Source: Actinomycetota bacterium (GTDB lineage Bacteria; Actinomycetota; Thermoleophilia; RBG-16-64-13). Taken from it: a DNA stretch of 39,907 nucleotides. Positions within the stretch are counted from its first letter, which is position 1. The number at the start of each line of letters is the position of its first letter. The stretch is taken from positions 1-39,907 of the forward strand of contig JAAYZX010000062.1 in the NCBI GenBank assembly GCA_012514635.1. Direction: 5' to 3'. The notes beneath the pieces are model-generated. The model saw only the letters and a list, made by a program, of their open reading frames with translations. It did no database searches and was not told the DNA's origin. Below are positions 1-8,412 of this stretch, in pieces. The position numbers and the translations under genes are program-made.

Positions 1-995
1 CAAGCCACCGTGACCAACACCAGCGTGTCCTTGGCCACCGTGACCGAGTTGCTCGTGATGGATGACTGGTTTGTGTTGACCAATGCGGCGGGCGACGTGC
101 CCGGGGTCACGGTGCCCGGACCCGTGAAGGCAGGAATAGTGATCGACTCACTACTCACCGTGGCACCACTAAGGTTCTTATAGACAAAATCGACCTTCGC
201 GTCCCCAGATACCTTGCTTATTGTCGCCAGCATGCCGTAGGTGTTTTTGTTGGCCCCCTCCTTCATGGCCCCGAAGCTGGCATACGTGAAGTTGATGGGA
301 ACCTCGGGACCCCCGTTCGTGAGCACGAGCTTGTCCCCCGCCTTCTTCACCGTGCCGTAGCCGGGGTCGGACACCGTATGGTTGTGCCCCCAGAGTACGA
401 TGGCGTTGGGAAAAGCATTGACCGCTTCGACGAAAGCCGCAGCGTTAGTGGTAATCCGCGAACCATTGGCATGGACGGGACAGTGGGCAGCAACGAACAC
501 CGGTTTGGTGCCGGGTATAGCAGAGAGATCCTCCTCGAGACTCTCGATCTCATCTAGGTCGAACTTGCCATTACCGTATTCTGAAGTCACATTGTCCAAC
601 GCATAGATGGCATAGTCGGGGCCGTTGTAGACCAGGCCTTTCGCCTGCAACATGTCATGAGTGGAGGTCTCATGGTTGCCCCTCACCAGCACTGCGGGAG
701 TGCCTGGGTACCGATCGTCATGATTCAGAATACTCACGCACGATTCCGCCGTGGTCCACCCTGCGTAGTCTCCGCCAAACACCATGTGATTGAGGGTGCT
801 TGTAGTACTCTTGAGACTGTTGAGCCAGGTTTGCAGATTGCCCGTCTCGCTGTGCACGTCCGACGTGAAACCTATGTAATAGGTAGTGTCGGGCGCCGCC
901 GCGGCCGGCCACGCCGAGAACAGCAGCGCGATGGCCAGCACCGCGAGAACAATCAGTAGTTTTCCTTTGTGTCTACCCAGCAAAGTCGCTCTCAT
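1..995 (-). CDS. Exported calcineurin-like metallophosphoesterase (3' end beyond window)
   Basis: About 331 codons are visible; the reading frame is open to the window edge, so the C-terminus is missing. The protein starts with a signal peptide (charged MRATLLGRHKGK, then a hydrophobic stretch ending near AWPAAAA, residue 34). The calcineurin-like di-metal motifs follow in order: D46-x-H48, GGD at 74-76, GNHE at 106-109, H171 in AAHCPVHA, and GHNH at 203-206. A phosphoesterase acting outside the membrane is therefore expected; the substrate cannot be read from sequence. After about residue 240 a Thr/Ser/Val-rich region begins, probably a beta-sandwich or stalk. The start is supported by AAGGAGGG at 1006-1013. 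The gene was absent from the simple ORF list because it runs off the edge. Not known: the anchor at the C-terminus. Confidence 0.88.
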   Translation of the reverse strand, partial: MRATLLGRHKGKLLIVLAVLAIALLFSAWPAAAAPDTTYYIGFTSDVHSETGNLQTWLNSLKSTTSTLNHMVFGGDYAGWTTAESCVSILNHDDRYPGTPAVLVRGNHETSTHDMLQAKGLVYNGPDYAIYALDNVTSEYGNGKFDLDEIESLEEDLSAIPGTKPVFVAAHCPVHANGSRITTNAAAFVEAVNAFPNAIVLWGHNHTVSDPGYGTVKKAGDKLVLTNGGPEVPINFTYASFGAMKEGANKNTYGMLATISKVSGDAKVDFVYKNLSGATVSSESITIPAFTGPGTVTPGTSPAALVNTNQSSITSNSVTVAKDTLVLVTVA

Positions 996-1158
996 TCCCA
1001 CGGTTCCCTCCTTGGTCGATCACCCATACGGCGGGTTCACCTTCCCCGCACGGACCATTCTCGGATTCGGCCGCCGCACGCGACCGGTTTCATCTCTGCG
1101 CACGCTCGTGTGTGCAGGAAATACACGCGAAAGTAGTCTACGAAGACGCAACGAACCC

Positions 1159-1180
1159 CACAACTGAGCGTACGATAGAA
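1159..1180. repeat. ACTGAGC-type element, copy 1
   Basis: CACAACTGAGCG, three variable bases, then GATAGAA. Its twin at 1721-1742 matches at the first 12 and at the GATAGAA bases. It lies about 165 bp before the phosphoesterase start. Confidence 0.45.
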
Positions 1181-1325
1181 TTACCTACATCCTCCAGATA
1201 CACATAATCACCCCCTGCGGCCATCTGGCCTAGGTTGGTTCACAAGGCGCGGGTAGCGGCCCGGCTCCCGAGTTTCGATACCCAGTGGCCCTGTAGGACC
1301 CGCCGGTCCCCGGGAAGAGATTATG

Positions 1326-1345
1326 ATACTGAGCAATACTGAGCA
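1326..1345. repeat. Tandem ATACTGAGCA, two copies
   Basis: A perfect 10-bp direct repeat, so the two ACTGAGCA cores sit one helical turn apart. It lies just after the PilZ stop codon and upstream of the phosphoesterase gene. Confidence 0.5.
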
Positions 1346-1365
1346 CGATCTCCGCTCCCGGTTCA

Positions 1366-1689
1366 CTAGGAAGCCTGCGTGAGGTATCTGCTGTCTTCGT
1401 CGAGCGCTATGCCGGCACCGATGCCTCCCTCCGTCCCCTCCACGCGCACCACCCTACCCCGCAGAATTACGCGCAGAGGAGGGTGGGCCCGAGGATGGTC
1501 GGGGTCGGGAACGTTCAGGGTCAACTGCAGGTTATCGTCGACGGCGAGGGCCTCGTCGGTGACCAGATATAGCCCCGCCACGGAGACGTCGCGCGTGACG
1601 CCGCGACCCCGGTCGGTCTCCACGGGGAGAGAGACCAGGAACCTCTCCGCCGAGCGGCGATCGGCCTGGGAAGTGTTTGTCTGCGCCAT
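1366..1689 (-). CDS. PilZ-domain protein, predicted c-di-GMP receptor
   Basis: A 107-aa single-domain protein. It has both c-di-GMP-binding signatures of the PilZ family: R12-SAE-R16 (RxxxR) near the N-terminus and D34-VSVAG39 (DxSxxG), followed by the beta-barrel strands expected of the domain. By family knowledge it should bind cyclic di-GMP and act on a partner protein. No output domain is attached. The ATG at 1687-1689 is preferred; a longer frame from a TTG at 1725 would translate through the repeated ACTGAGC element and has no SD. Neighbours are the exported phosphoesterase downstream and a response regulator upstream, so the gene belongs to a signalling/surface block. Confidence 0.85.
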   Translation of the reverse strand: MAQTNTSQADRRSAERFLVSLPVETDRGRGVTRDVSVAGLYLVTDEALAVDDNLQLTLNVPDPDHPRAHPPLRVILRGRVVRVEGTEGGIGAGIALDEDSRYLTQAS

Positions 1690-1720
1690 AGTTCTCAGCC
1701 TAAACGCTGAGGCAAAGCCG

Positions 1721-1742
1721 CACAACTGAGCGAAAGATAGAA
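1721..1742. repeat. ACTGAGC-type element, copy 2
   Basis: CACAACTGAGCG, AAA, GATAGAA, lying 32 bp upstream of the PilZ ATG. On the minus strand it is preceded by another partial copy of the same bases inside a hairpin (CTCAGC / GCTGAG, 1694-1711). Confidence 0.45.
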
Positions 1743-1921
1743 CTATCTGCTCCTACCGGATAGATGGAAGGCCCCGCGCACACAGGTCGGACCCGAACCG
1801 TGGGCCGGGCAGGCGCGCACCCGTTGCGGTGTGGCGCGGTGCGCCCCCGGTGCTGTGCGGTGAGGTGCGGTTCAGCGCGGGCGGTTCAACGCAGGCGATG
1901 CGGCGCGGTACGGCCGGCGCC

Positions 1922-2560
1922 CTACACCAGCCCGTGCTCGTGGGCGAACCGAGTGAGATCGGCCCGGCCACGAACATCCAGCTTGCGGTAGGCATTGTGC
2001 AGATGAGACTTCACCGTGCCCTCGGTGAGCGAGAGAGTCTGGGCTATCTCGGCGTTGGTGCCACCCTGAGCGCAGAGCCTCACCACCTCCAACTCCCGCG
2101 GGCTCAGCGTACCTGCCACACGCTGCGCCCCGGCTTCCCGCCGCAGAAGGTGCTCCATGGCCCGACTGAAGGAGCGCCTCTCCACCCACACGTCGCCGGC
2201 AGCCACCTTCTGCACGCACCGCAGTACAAAGATGGAGTCCATCTCCTTGAGGACAATCCCGGCTACACCTTGGCGCAGACACTCCGGCGCCTCGCGCTCG
2301 TCCAGATCGGAGGTGAGGATGACCACCCGCGTGGGATGACCCTCCTCTTTGAGGGTCTGGACCACCTCCACGCCGTCCATACCCGGCATATGTAGGTTGA
2401 GGACCAGTACATCGGGCCGCCCGTCCCTGACCGCCGCCAGGGTCTCCTCGCCGTCGGCGCAGCGGGCCAAAACCTCGAACCCGTCTTCGCCTGCAAACAG
2501 GCGCTCGAGCCCGTCCAGGATGAGCGGATGGTCGTCAGCCAGAACCAGTCTAATGCTCAC
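1922..2560 (-). CDS. NarL/FixJ-type response regulator with Asn at the phospho-acceptor site
   Basis: A 212-aa protein: receiver domain (about 1-120) and LuxR-type helix-turn-helix (about 150-205, with LSPRELEVVRL and the EGTVKSHLHNAYRKL recognition helix). The acidic pair D9-D10, the switch residue T84 and the conserved Lys of LKEMD are present. The residue that is normally the phosphorylated Asp is N55 in VLNLHMPGMDG (codon AAC). By family knowledge this abolishes ordinary Asp phosphorylation, so the protein is probably an atypical, phosphorylation-independent regulator, or is constitutively in one state. GTG start. No histidine kinase gene is adjacent. It may control the nearby surface genes, but no direct evidence for that is visible. 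Confidence 0.9.
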   Translation of the reverse strand: MSIRLVLADDHPLILDGLERLFAGEDGFEVLARCADGEETLAAVRDGRPDVLVLNLHMPGMDGVEVVQTLKEEGHPTRVVILTSDLDEREAPECLRQGVAGIVLKEMDSIFVLRCVQKVAAGDVWVERRSFSRAMEHLLRREAGAQRVAGTLSPRELEVVRLCAQGGTNAEIAQTLSLTEGTVKSHLHNAYRKLDVRGRADLTRFAHEHGLV

Positions 2561-2930
2561 AGCTATGCCCCGCTCAATATCTCGAACCGTCCACTACGTC
2601 CATCAACCAGTCCACCAGGTCCATCAAAGACGCTCCCGTCACTTTCTGTATACTGCACCCACAGAGCCTCGACACACAGGGGGCACAACGTGCCGCCCCG
2701 CCCTACGCCGACACCGGTCACCGGTCCCGTCCCTGCATGGGTCCTGCTCAGATATACCCATAGTTGGGGTCGGTTAGACCGGTACAACTTGCAGGGACCT
2801 GCACTCTACTATACAAAACGCAGATGACAGATGAACGGATCTGCCAGAGGAGCGCCGTCACGCCGAGCCACGCGCGCGACAACGCCGGCAGCGGGACAAG
2901 CGACCGGCCTAGACGCGGACGAGGCGGCCG
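2561..2930. other. Gene-free stretch upstream of the response regulator
   Basis: No convincing gene. It holds short dyads such as TGCAGGTCCCTGCA near 2790-2805 and ACCGGT-type repeats. A GCTCAATAT close to the regulator start (2571-2579) resembles the ACTGAGC element in reverse orientation. No promoter could be assigned with confidence. Confidence 0.3.
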
Positions 2931-3128
2931 CTAAGCCGTGTGCCCCACCTGCTTCAAGCCTGACCAGGGCTTGATCGTCTTGAGCGTGTCGCGGAGTCTG
3001 TCCGCCGCGACCTCCGTGTCGTACGCCGCCCGGGCGCGAAGCCAGTAGCCATTAGACAGACCGAAGAACCTGCACAGTCGCAGATCGGTGTCGACGGTGA
3101 AGTGCGTATGCTTGGATGCGCGCGAGCG
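2931..3128 (-). pseudogene. Remnant of a HigA-type antitoxin (C-terminal part)
   Basis: About 65 codons on the minus strand end at TAG 2931-2933 and read TVDTDLRLCRFFGLSNGYW then LRARAAYDTEVAADRL and LKTIKPW. This is the pattern of the C-terminal half of HigA/XRE antitoxins, where an amphipathic segment after the HTH has the form LRLxRxFGxSxxxWLxLQxxYDxExA. The N-terminal half and any toxin gene are missing; an in-frame stop lies directly upstream. It is therefore debris of a toxin-antitoxin locus, not a working gene. Family identity rests on my recognition of the pattern. Confidence 0.55.
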
Positions 3129-3181
3129 TCATCGCGGTTGCCTGGACCTTCGACCACGTGACCTCCGAGACTCGTCCAGTA

Positions 3182-3361
3182 GGACGATGGCTGAAACGGA
3201 TAGGTCGTGTGCAGCAGCTCACTCGTGACGGCCGTTAGATTGGGATTGATGCGTGTACCGTCGAAAGCAGTGATCATGTCCGCCTGGGTGGTCTTTCCGA
3301 TTTTGGTCAATCCGGGCATCAGTGCATTGGTCAGTACATATACGATTTCGTGCCCCCACAA
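3182..3361 (-). pseudogene. Remnant of a T5orf172 / GIY-YIG-like domain gene
   Basis: The frame reads EIVYVLTNALMPGLTKIGKT, the hallmark N-terminus of T5orf172-type (GIY-YIG superfamily) proteins. It then jumps to AFDGTRINPN and SELLHT, which normally occur 40 or more residues later. The middle of the domain is thus deleted, and the frame then runs into non-homologous sequence. The usual length is about 100-150 aa. It sits directly upstream of the HigA-like remnant, so this is a short patch of decayed mobile or defence genes between the regulator and the SLH genes. Confidence 0.55.
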
Positions 3362-3404
3362 GCCATCGACTTCCTCTTGCCTTACTCATTTCATCGTGTC
3401 AGCC

Positions 3405-5501
3405 TTATCGCACGCGCGCCACGACGCCCGTTATAGCCCGTATAGCCTCTGCCTCCCACAGTTGCGACCGCAGCATCACCCAGTAATGCCGCTGGAGGGA
3501 GTCGTGCACCTCCATGTGCACGCCACCCCAGTAGTAGGTGATACCGTCACTGTGAAACCCGGTGAAACCGTCACCGAAATCACCCTGAAAAGGCCACGTC
3601 ATCTCAACCGTGGAGGTGCCGTTGGTGAAGACAAGCCGGTAGCCGCTCCCGTCAGGCGGGATGGAAGGATTGGCACGGTCGAGCGACCATTCTCCGTAAG
3701 CCTCAGCGGGAAGAGGAGCCTCTGCTATGGCCCATCCGGCAGGTAGTTGCCGAGGCAAGAAGATGGCCAGGTCGGGCTTGAGCCGACTCCGCAGTTGGGC
3801 CTCAACCTCGGCCAGGGTAGTGTCCGATTTCTGCACAGGCCAAAGGGGGGCAAAATCCCCACCCAAGGCCGCGTAGAGCATCCAGGCCATCTCCTGCCGG
3901 GAGGCTTCCTCATACAAGCTCAGGCCCCAGGGTATCCAGCACGTAAGAAGACCGTTGTACTCGGCCAGGCGCACATTCCTGCCATGCGTGGGGTCGTTCG
4001 CCTCCGCGTACTGAAAATCCCAGTTGCCGGGTGGTTGCTCGAGGCGGCCCGGCTTGAAGAGCTCAAGAGCCCGCACAACCATGCTTACCATCTGGATGCG
4101 GGTCACGGGGATATAGGGCCGGAAGGTGCCGTCGTCGTAGCCTTGGACGATGCTGTTCTTCGCCGCAACTGCTATGAAGTCGTCAGGATAAAGAGGATCA
4201 GAAGGCGGACCGGCCGGCACGTCGGCAAAGGTGCAGGGGATAGCCCCGTCAGTGACCGTGAGACCCAAGGCCCCGACCAGCATCTTAGCCAACTGAGCGC
4301 GCAGAACGGGATTGTCGGGCCGGAAGGTGCCGTCGTCGTAGCCTTGGACGATGCCCTCCCGGGCAAGGGTATAGATATCATCGCGGTAGCCGGGCACATC
4401 ACCGAAAACCAGACCGGTGGCGGAGTATTTGAGCAGCTGTCCGTTCGAGCTCAGTATCCATCCGTTCCCCTCGTCGGTGAACTGCACAGATGAGAGGTCG
4501 GAGCCGGTGGGGCACTGGACGGTCGCCCAGGAATGGCCACCGTCAGAAGTGAAAAGGATGGTCCCCTCCTCGCCTACCGCCCAGCCGGTCAAGTGGTCAA
4601 TGAAGTCCACGGAGTAGAGTTCGCGAGAAGTGGGTGTAAGTTGCCTCTCCCACGACGTCCCGCCATCTGCCGTGTGCAGGACGGTTCCTGCCGACCCGAC
4701 TACCCAACCATGTTGCAGATCCACGAAATCCACGTCCATGTACCAGGTGTGATTGCCGGTGGGAGGCCACGCTTCAGAGCCCAGCTGACGTTCCCATGAG
4801 AGACCTCCATCTGCGGTATGAAGGATTGAAGAACCCTCACCCACATCAGTCTCCCAGCCGGCGACTATCCAGCCGTTGTCTTGATCCAGAAAACTACAGG
4901 CGAGGGCTCCGTCCTGACTCCAGTCGGCACCCTCGGGGTCGTACCATTTCCAAGTCTTGCCACCGTCACTGGTACTCCAAATATACGTAGCCATGTTTTT
5001 GCGCCCGTTGCCGATCAGGAAGCCGGTCTGTTCATCGAGGAACACGAGCTGGTTCAGAAACAGCAGATCCGCATCCTCATCGTCAAAGAACACCGTCCTG
5101 GCCCAATTGAACCCACCGTCGGTGGTCTTGAGTATGTAGTAGGCGCGGGGTATACCGCCTGGCCCATCGCCGTACTGCGTATCCATCATCCACCCGTTCT
5201 GGGAGTCCAAGAAGAAGAAGGGGCCGGAGGCACCGGGGTTTGAGGCCTCAAACCATGAGTACCCGCCGTCAATCGACCCGTAGAAGACGCCATCCACCAC
5301 GCCGAACGCGGTGTAGGGGCCGAGAAATTGAACCTGTCCCAGCGGGCCGGGAAGCCCCGAGGTGGTCAGTGGAACCCAGCGTCCCGAGGGCGAGGAGGCC
5401 GCTTCCGATTTCGCTTGGACAACGGGAGGAAGCATCAGACTGAGGCCGATAGCAAGGAGGAGTCCCACAAGAACGATCGCCAACCCCTTGGCTGCCCGCA
5501 T
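3405..5501 (-). CDS. Exported Asp-box propeller protein with C-terminal SLH domains
   Basis: 698 aa from the preferred ATG at 5501, which has GGGGG six bases upstream; an ATG at 5528 is the alternative, and longer frames overlap the upstream gene. A signal peptide (MRAAKGLAIVLVGLLLAIGL..., about 30 aa) is followed by at least six Asp-box repeats of the type SxDGGxxW (SIDGGYSW, TTDGGFNW, TSDGGKTW, TADGGLSW, TADGGTSW, TSDGGHSW), the signature of BNR/Ycf48-like beta-propellers. Next come SLH domains: VQGYDDGTFRPDNPVLRAQ, VQGYDDGTFRPYIPVTRIQ and a weaker third. A roughly 110-aa tail with no recognised domain ends the protein. By family knowledge SLH domains bind pyruvylated secondary cell-wall polymer, so it should sit on the cell wall; the ligand of the propeller is unknown. 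Confidence 0.88.
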   Translation of the reverse strand: MRAAKGLAIVLVGLLLAIGLSLMLPPVVQAKSEAASSPSGRWVPLTTSGLPGPLGQVQFLGPYTAFGVVDGVFYGSIDGGYSWFEASNPGASGPFFFLDSQNGWMMDTQYGDGPGGIPRAYYILKTTDGGFNWARTVFFDDEDADLLFLNQLVFLDEQTGFLIGNGRKNMATYIWSTSDGGKTWKWYDPEGADWSQDGALACSFLDQDNGWIVAGWETDVGEGSSILHTADGGLSWERQLGSEAWPPTGNHTWYMDVDFVDLQHGWVVGSAGTVLHTADGGTSWERQLTPTSRELYSVDFIDHLTGWAVGEEGTILFTSDGGHSWATVQCPTGSDLSSVQFTDEGNGWILSSNGQLLKYSATGLVFGDVPGYRDDIYTLAREGIVQGYDDGTFRPDNPVLRAQLAKMLVGALGLTVTDGAIPCTFADVPAGPPSDPLYPDDFIAVAAKNSIVQGYDDGTFRPYIPVTRIQMVSMVVRALELFKPGRLEQPPGNWDFQYAEANDPTHGRNVRLAEYNGLLTCWIPWGLSLYEEASRQEMAWMLYAALGGDFAPLWPVQKSDTTLAEVEAQLRSRLKPDLAIFLPRQLPAGWAIAEAPLPAEAYGEWSLDRANPSIPPDGSGYRLVFTNGTSTVEMTWPFQGDFGDGFTGFHSDGITYYWGGVHMEVHDSLQRHYWVMLRSQLWEAEAIRAITGVVARVR

Positions 5502-5643
5502 CACAGACCCCCGATCGTACGGATTCATTGCTGGACTCAGTCTAGGGAGCAGCGGAATAGATGTCAATCGGCACCACGTTCTGTCATGTTTGATGGCGGC
5601 CAATGCGGCACTGGAGCCATCCGCCGGCAGCCTCGGGCCATCG

Positions 5644-8412
5644 TCACGACGGCCCGGCACCGCCCACATCCTTCTTGGGCATCCACTTATACACATACTC
5701 GGCTCCGACCTTCATGTTGCTGTAGAACATGCCCACCATGATGGTGTGGGTCTCCGAGCCCGCCCCCGCTCCGCTGCCCGGAGCCGCGAGTCCGTTCTTG
5801 TTCTTGTGGGCCAACACGGTCTGGTCGGCGTTCAAGCCCAGATCAAGCACGCCGTCGAAGAGGCAGTAGAACTCGAAATTGGAATGAGTCACGGGGATGG
5901 AGGGCTGATAGGGCTTATTGGGCTCGAGATAGGCGGGCATGGTGTAGACGGCGGAGCGGATGGTCTCCCGGCCCAGCATCTTCTCGTTCATCTCCAGGGA
6001 GCAACTCCCGGGCGATGCCGAGATATGTAAATCCTGCCCCAGCAGTTTGCTCTGACCGAACTGGGTGCTTCGGTAGGGTTGGATGTTCACCAGCCCCCAC
6101 ACGTATTCCTGGGGGTCCCCCGTCACGGCGTACGCTTCCACCTTGACGTCCACGGGCTGGGCGCTCAGGGACACAGCCAGCACCAGGTAGTCGTACCCGT
6201 GCCCGATCTTGCTCTTGGGATCGGTGATGGTCGCCTCATCCAGGAAGGTGGTGTCCTGGCCGTGGATCTCCAGTAGCTTCATCTCGCACCCCGGTGACGA
6301 CGTCCGCACCTGGATCTCCAGTTCGTCCGGGTACGCATTGAGGGCCGTCTGACTGGTGAAGAGTTGCAGCGCGAACAGGCGCGCGCCGTAGGCCGGAACC
6401 TTCAAGGAAGCTTCCCCCAGCCCGAGCTCCCCTTCCTGCTCCAGGCGGGAGCGCACCTTCTCGTACTCGGGGATGGTGGGCTGCCAGAGCGAGCAGACCC
6501 CTCTCGAGTCCTGATCGCTCGGGTCCTCCCAGTCCTCGGGTTTCCCCTCCGCGCCCAGGGCGCCCCAGAAGATAGCGGCCGGGGTCCTATAGCTGGTCAC
6601 CTTCTGCTGTAGGAGATCGGAGTAGAAATCCACGGCATAGTCCGCCGGTTGCAGCTTGGTCTCGGTGACGATGGCCTTCTCCCAGCCGGAGGTATGGCCG
6701 GTATAGAGGTCGTGGATGAACTCGGGCCCCCCGGTCTTGTTGACCAGGAACTCGATGAGTGGCATACGCGCGTAGCCGTGCTTGGCGGTATCAGACGGGG
6801 GGAAGATGCCGTCGTACATGAGCTTCCAGTTGCCCATGCGGTCTATGGAGTCCAGCGCGCCTCCACCCTTCAGGCTCTCGTGATAGGTGGCGGTGGCCTC
6901 GTCCAGCCAGAGACAACTGCTGCGCTGGCTCACATAGTTGGCCTGCACGAAGTGGAAGAACTCATGGGTGAAGACGGCCGGGACCCGTCCCTGCTTCCCG
7001 GCCTTGGGGTCGAAATTCTTGTTCTGACCCGAGTAGAAGAGCCGGGTGTTGAGCGTGATGGTGCCGCTGTTGACCGAGTAGCCCTGGGAGTACTCGCCGT
7101 CTCCGTTTTCGCCCAGCGGCACGATGTACACGTCCAGCGGGTATTTGGTGCGGGCCGCGTATCCGTAGCCGTAGGTGTTTTGATACATGTCGAAGGTGTC
7201 TTCGAACACGCCGAAGAGCGCGATCAAGTCATCCTGCGTGAAGTAGTCTTTCCCCTGCCTGTGCTTGGGATAGGTCAGGCGGAAGTGTGTGGTACCCTCC
7301 GGCCCGCTCGCTACCTTCCGGCCCACGCTGAAGAGGGCCGTGCTGGTGCGGAGCCAAGGGGGACGGAGCCCCACGTCGCCGCTTGATTGGAAGCGCACCT
7401 CTTCGGAGAGCGCGTCCGCGGGCACGAAGGAGGCGGTGGCCACCCCCTCCGCTACCTGTACGTCATAGAAACGGTAGAGGGTCACCGGTTCGCCGACGGT
7501 GCCGTAAACTTCCGTACCCACACCCAGCATGTAGAGCCCGCCGTCGTTTTCGTGCATAGGCAGACTCACGGTGACCGGCGAATCGATCAGTTCCGCGTAT
7601 TCGATGGTGGCCACGTCCGAGGCGGCGTTGCCCTCGAATAAGTCCCGGGGCGCCGGAGCGACGGTAAGGGCGGCGGAACCATCGGGGATGTCGGCGCTCA
7701 AGGTCACCCCATCGGCTCGGGCCACACCATCTTTGATGGGCTCGCCCGCGAGGCCGTCGGTCAGATCCAGTACGTTATTCAGCATCTGCGCCACTTCTCC
7801 GCGGGTGGCCGGTGCGGTGACGCTCCAACCGGAACCGAGTCCCATAAGGCCGTCCAGCAGACCGTTGTGTTCGGCAATGCGCAGGTTCTTTCCGTGCGGC
7901 TCAGGGACACCGGCAAACAGAGATGAGATCCCCTCCGGAGGGTTCAAAAGAGACCCCGGAGCGATCTCACTGATCCCACGCACTACCATGCTCGCTACCT
8001 GGTCGCGCTGGATGAAGCTCCATGGTGAGAAGAGAGTCTGGGCGGTATTGGTGCCGTAGGTGATGCCGTTGTCGTAGGCCGTCTGTACGAACCTGTGCGG
8101 ATAGCCCGCCGCATCCGGAGCGCCGAGGTCGGTGAAGCGGGTGGTCGTTGAGGTGTTGGGAGTGACCCCCAGGGTGCCCACGATCATCTTGGCGAACTGG
8201 GCCCTCTTGACCGGATCATCGAGGCCGAAGTTCCCGTCCGTGTAGCCGCCGATTATGCCGCGTGAAGACAGCTCATCGATCGCGCGTGCATAGGCATGAT
8301 TGTCAGGGACATCGGGGAAGGCCATGGCCGGCGCAGCGGAGACAAGTACGAACGTCATCGCCAGGAGCATACAGACGACTCCCAGACCGCGTAGTGCCGG
8401 ACGGTGAAACAT
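5644..8412 (-). CDS. SLH-anchored secreted zinc metallopeptidase-like protein
   Basis: 922 aa with a signal peptide (ending near APAMA, residue 31), then three SLH domains at the N-terminus: FPDVPDNHAYARAIDEL with GGYTDGNF, a second with DQVASMVVRG, and a third ending TRGEVAQMLNNVLDL. After a linker and beta-rich region comes a gluzincin-type site: H483-E-F-F-H487 and E505 in WLDEATATYHE, 18 residues later, the usual layout for the third zinc ligand. A large C-terminal beta-rich region follows. Predicted role: protein cleavage at the cell surface; substrate unknown. The SD GAGGAGGT lies just before the ATG. The anchor domains precede the enzyme, the reverse of the two SLH neighbours. It lies 142 bp upstream of the Asp-box gene and may be co-transcribed with it. 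Confidence 0.88.
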   Translation of the reverse strand: MFHRPALRGLGVVCMLLAMTFVLVSAAPAMAFPDVPDNHAYARAIDELSSRGIIGGYTDGNFGLDDPVKRAQFAKMIVGTLGVTPNTSTTTRFTDLGAPDAAGYPHRFVQTAYDNGITYGTNTAQTLFSPWSFIQRDQVASMVVRGISEIAPGSLLNPPEGISSLFAGVPEPHGKNLRIAEHNGLLDGLMGLGSGWSVTAPATRGEVAQMLNNVLDLTDGLAGEPIKDGVARADGVTLSADIPDGSAALTVAPAPRDLFEGNAASDVATIEYAELIDSPVTVSLPMHENDGGLYMLGVGTEVYGTVGEPVTLYRFYDVQVAEGVATASFVPADALSEEVRFQSSGDVGLRPPWLRTSTALFSVGRKVASGPEGTTHFRLTYPKHRQGKDYFTQDDLIALFGVFEDTFDMYQNTYGYGYAARTKYPLDVYIVPLGENGDGEYSQGYSVNSGTITLNTRLFYSGQNKNFDPKAGKQGRVPAVFTHEFFHFVQANYVSQRSSCLWLDEATATYHESLKGGGALDSIDRMGNWKLMYDGIFPPSDTAKHGYARMPLIEFLVNKTGGPEFIHDLYTGHTSGWEKAIVTETKLQPADYAVDFYSDLLQQKVTSYRTPAAIFWGALGAEGKPEDWEDPSDQDSRGVCSLWQPTIPEYEKVRSRLEQEGELGLGEASLKVPAYGARLFALQLFTSQTALNAYPDELEIQVRTSSPGCEMKLLEIHGQDTTFLDEATITDPKSKIGHGYDYLVLAVSLSAQPVDVKVEAYAVTGDPQEYVWGLVNIQPYRSTQFGQSKLLGQDLHISASPGSCSLEMNEKMLGRETIRSAVYTMPAYLEPNKPYQPSIPVTHSNFEFYCLFDGVLDLGLNADQTVLAHKNKNGLAAPGSGAGAGSETHTIMVGMFYSNMKVGAEYVYKWMPKKDVGGAGPS

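Larger units (their letters stand above)
996..1365 (-). promoter_or_regulatory. Intergenic leader of the phosphoesterase with ACTGAGC repeats
   Basis: No gene is seen here. The stretch holds the SD of the phosphoesterase (1006-1013), one copy of a CACAACTGAGCG element (1159-1170) followed by GATAGAA, and a perfect 10-bp tandem repeat ATACTGAGCA at 1326-1345. The same element occurs upstream of the neighbouring PilZ gene. Function is unknown; a regulator-binding site is the simplest guess. I could not fit this leader to a known riboswitch class. Confidence 0.4.

Noticed and set aside
1000-1130. Possible ydaO or cobalamin riboswitch before the phosphoesterase gene
   Set aside because: GGTGAACCCGCC-like bases occur but the diagnostic conserved blocks are absent.
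1690-1742. Possible c-di-GMP (GEMM) riboswitch because of GAGGCAAAGCC and a preceding hairpin
   Set aside because: It would lie on the plus strand with no gene downstream, and the second hairpin and other conserved bases are missing.
1800-1915. Run of GCGGTGCGG-like bases after the response regulator
   Set aside because: Degenerate G/C-rich simple sequence with no consistent unit; not a CRISPR or a defined repeat.
5502-5696. Upstream extension of the Asp-box SLH gene
   Set aside because: It overlaps the SLH peptidase gene and lacks signal-peptide character; the signal peptide begins at the later start.
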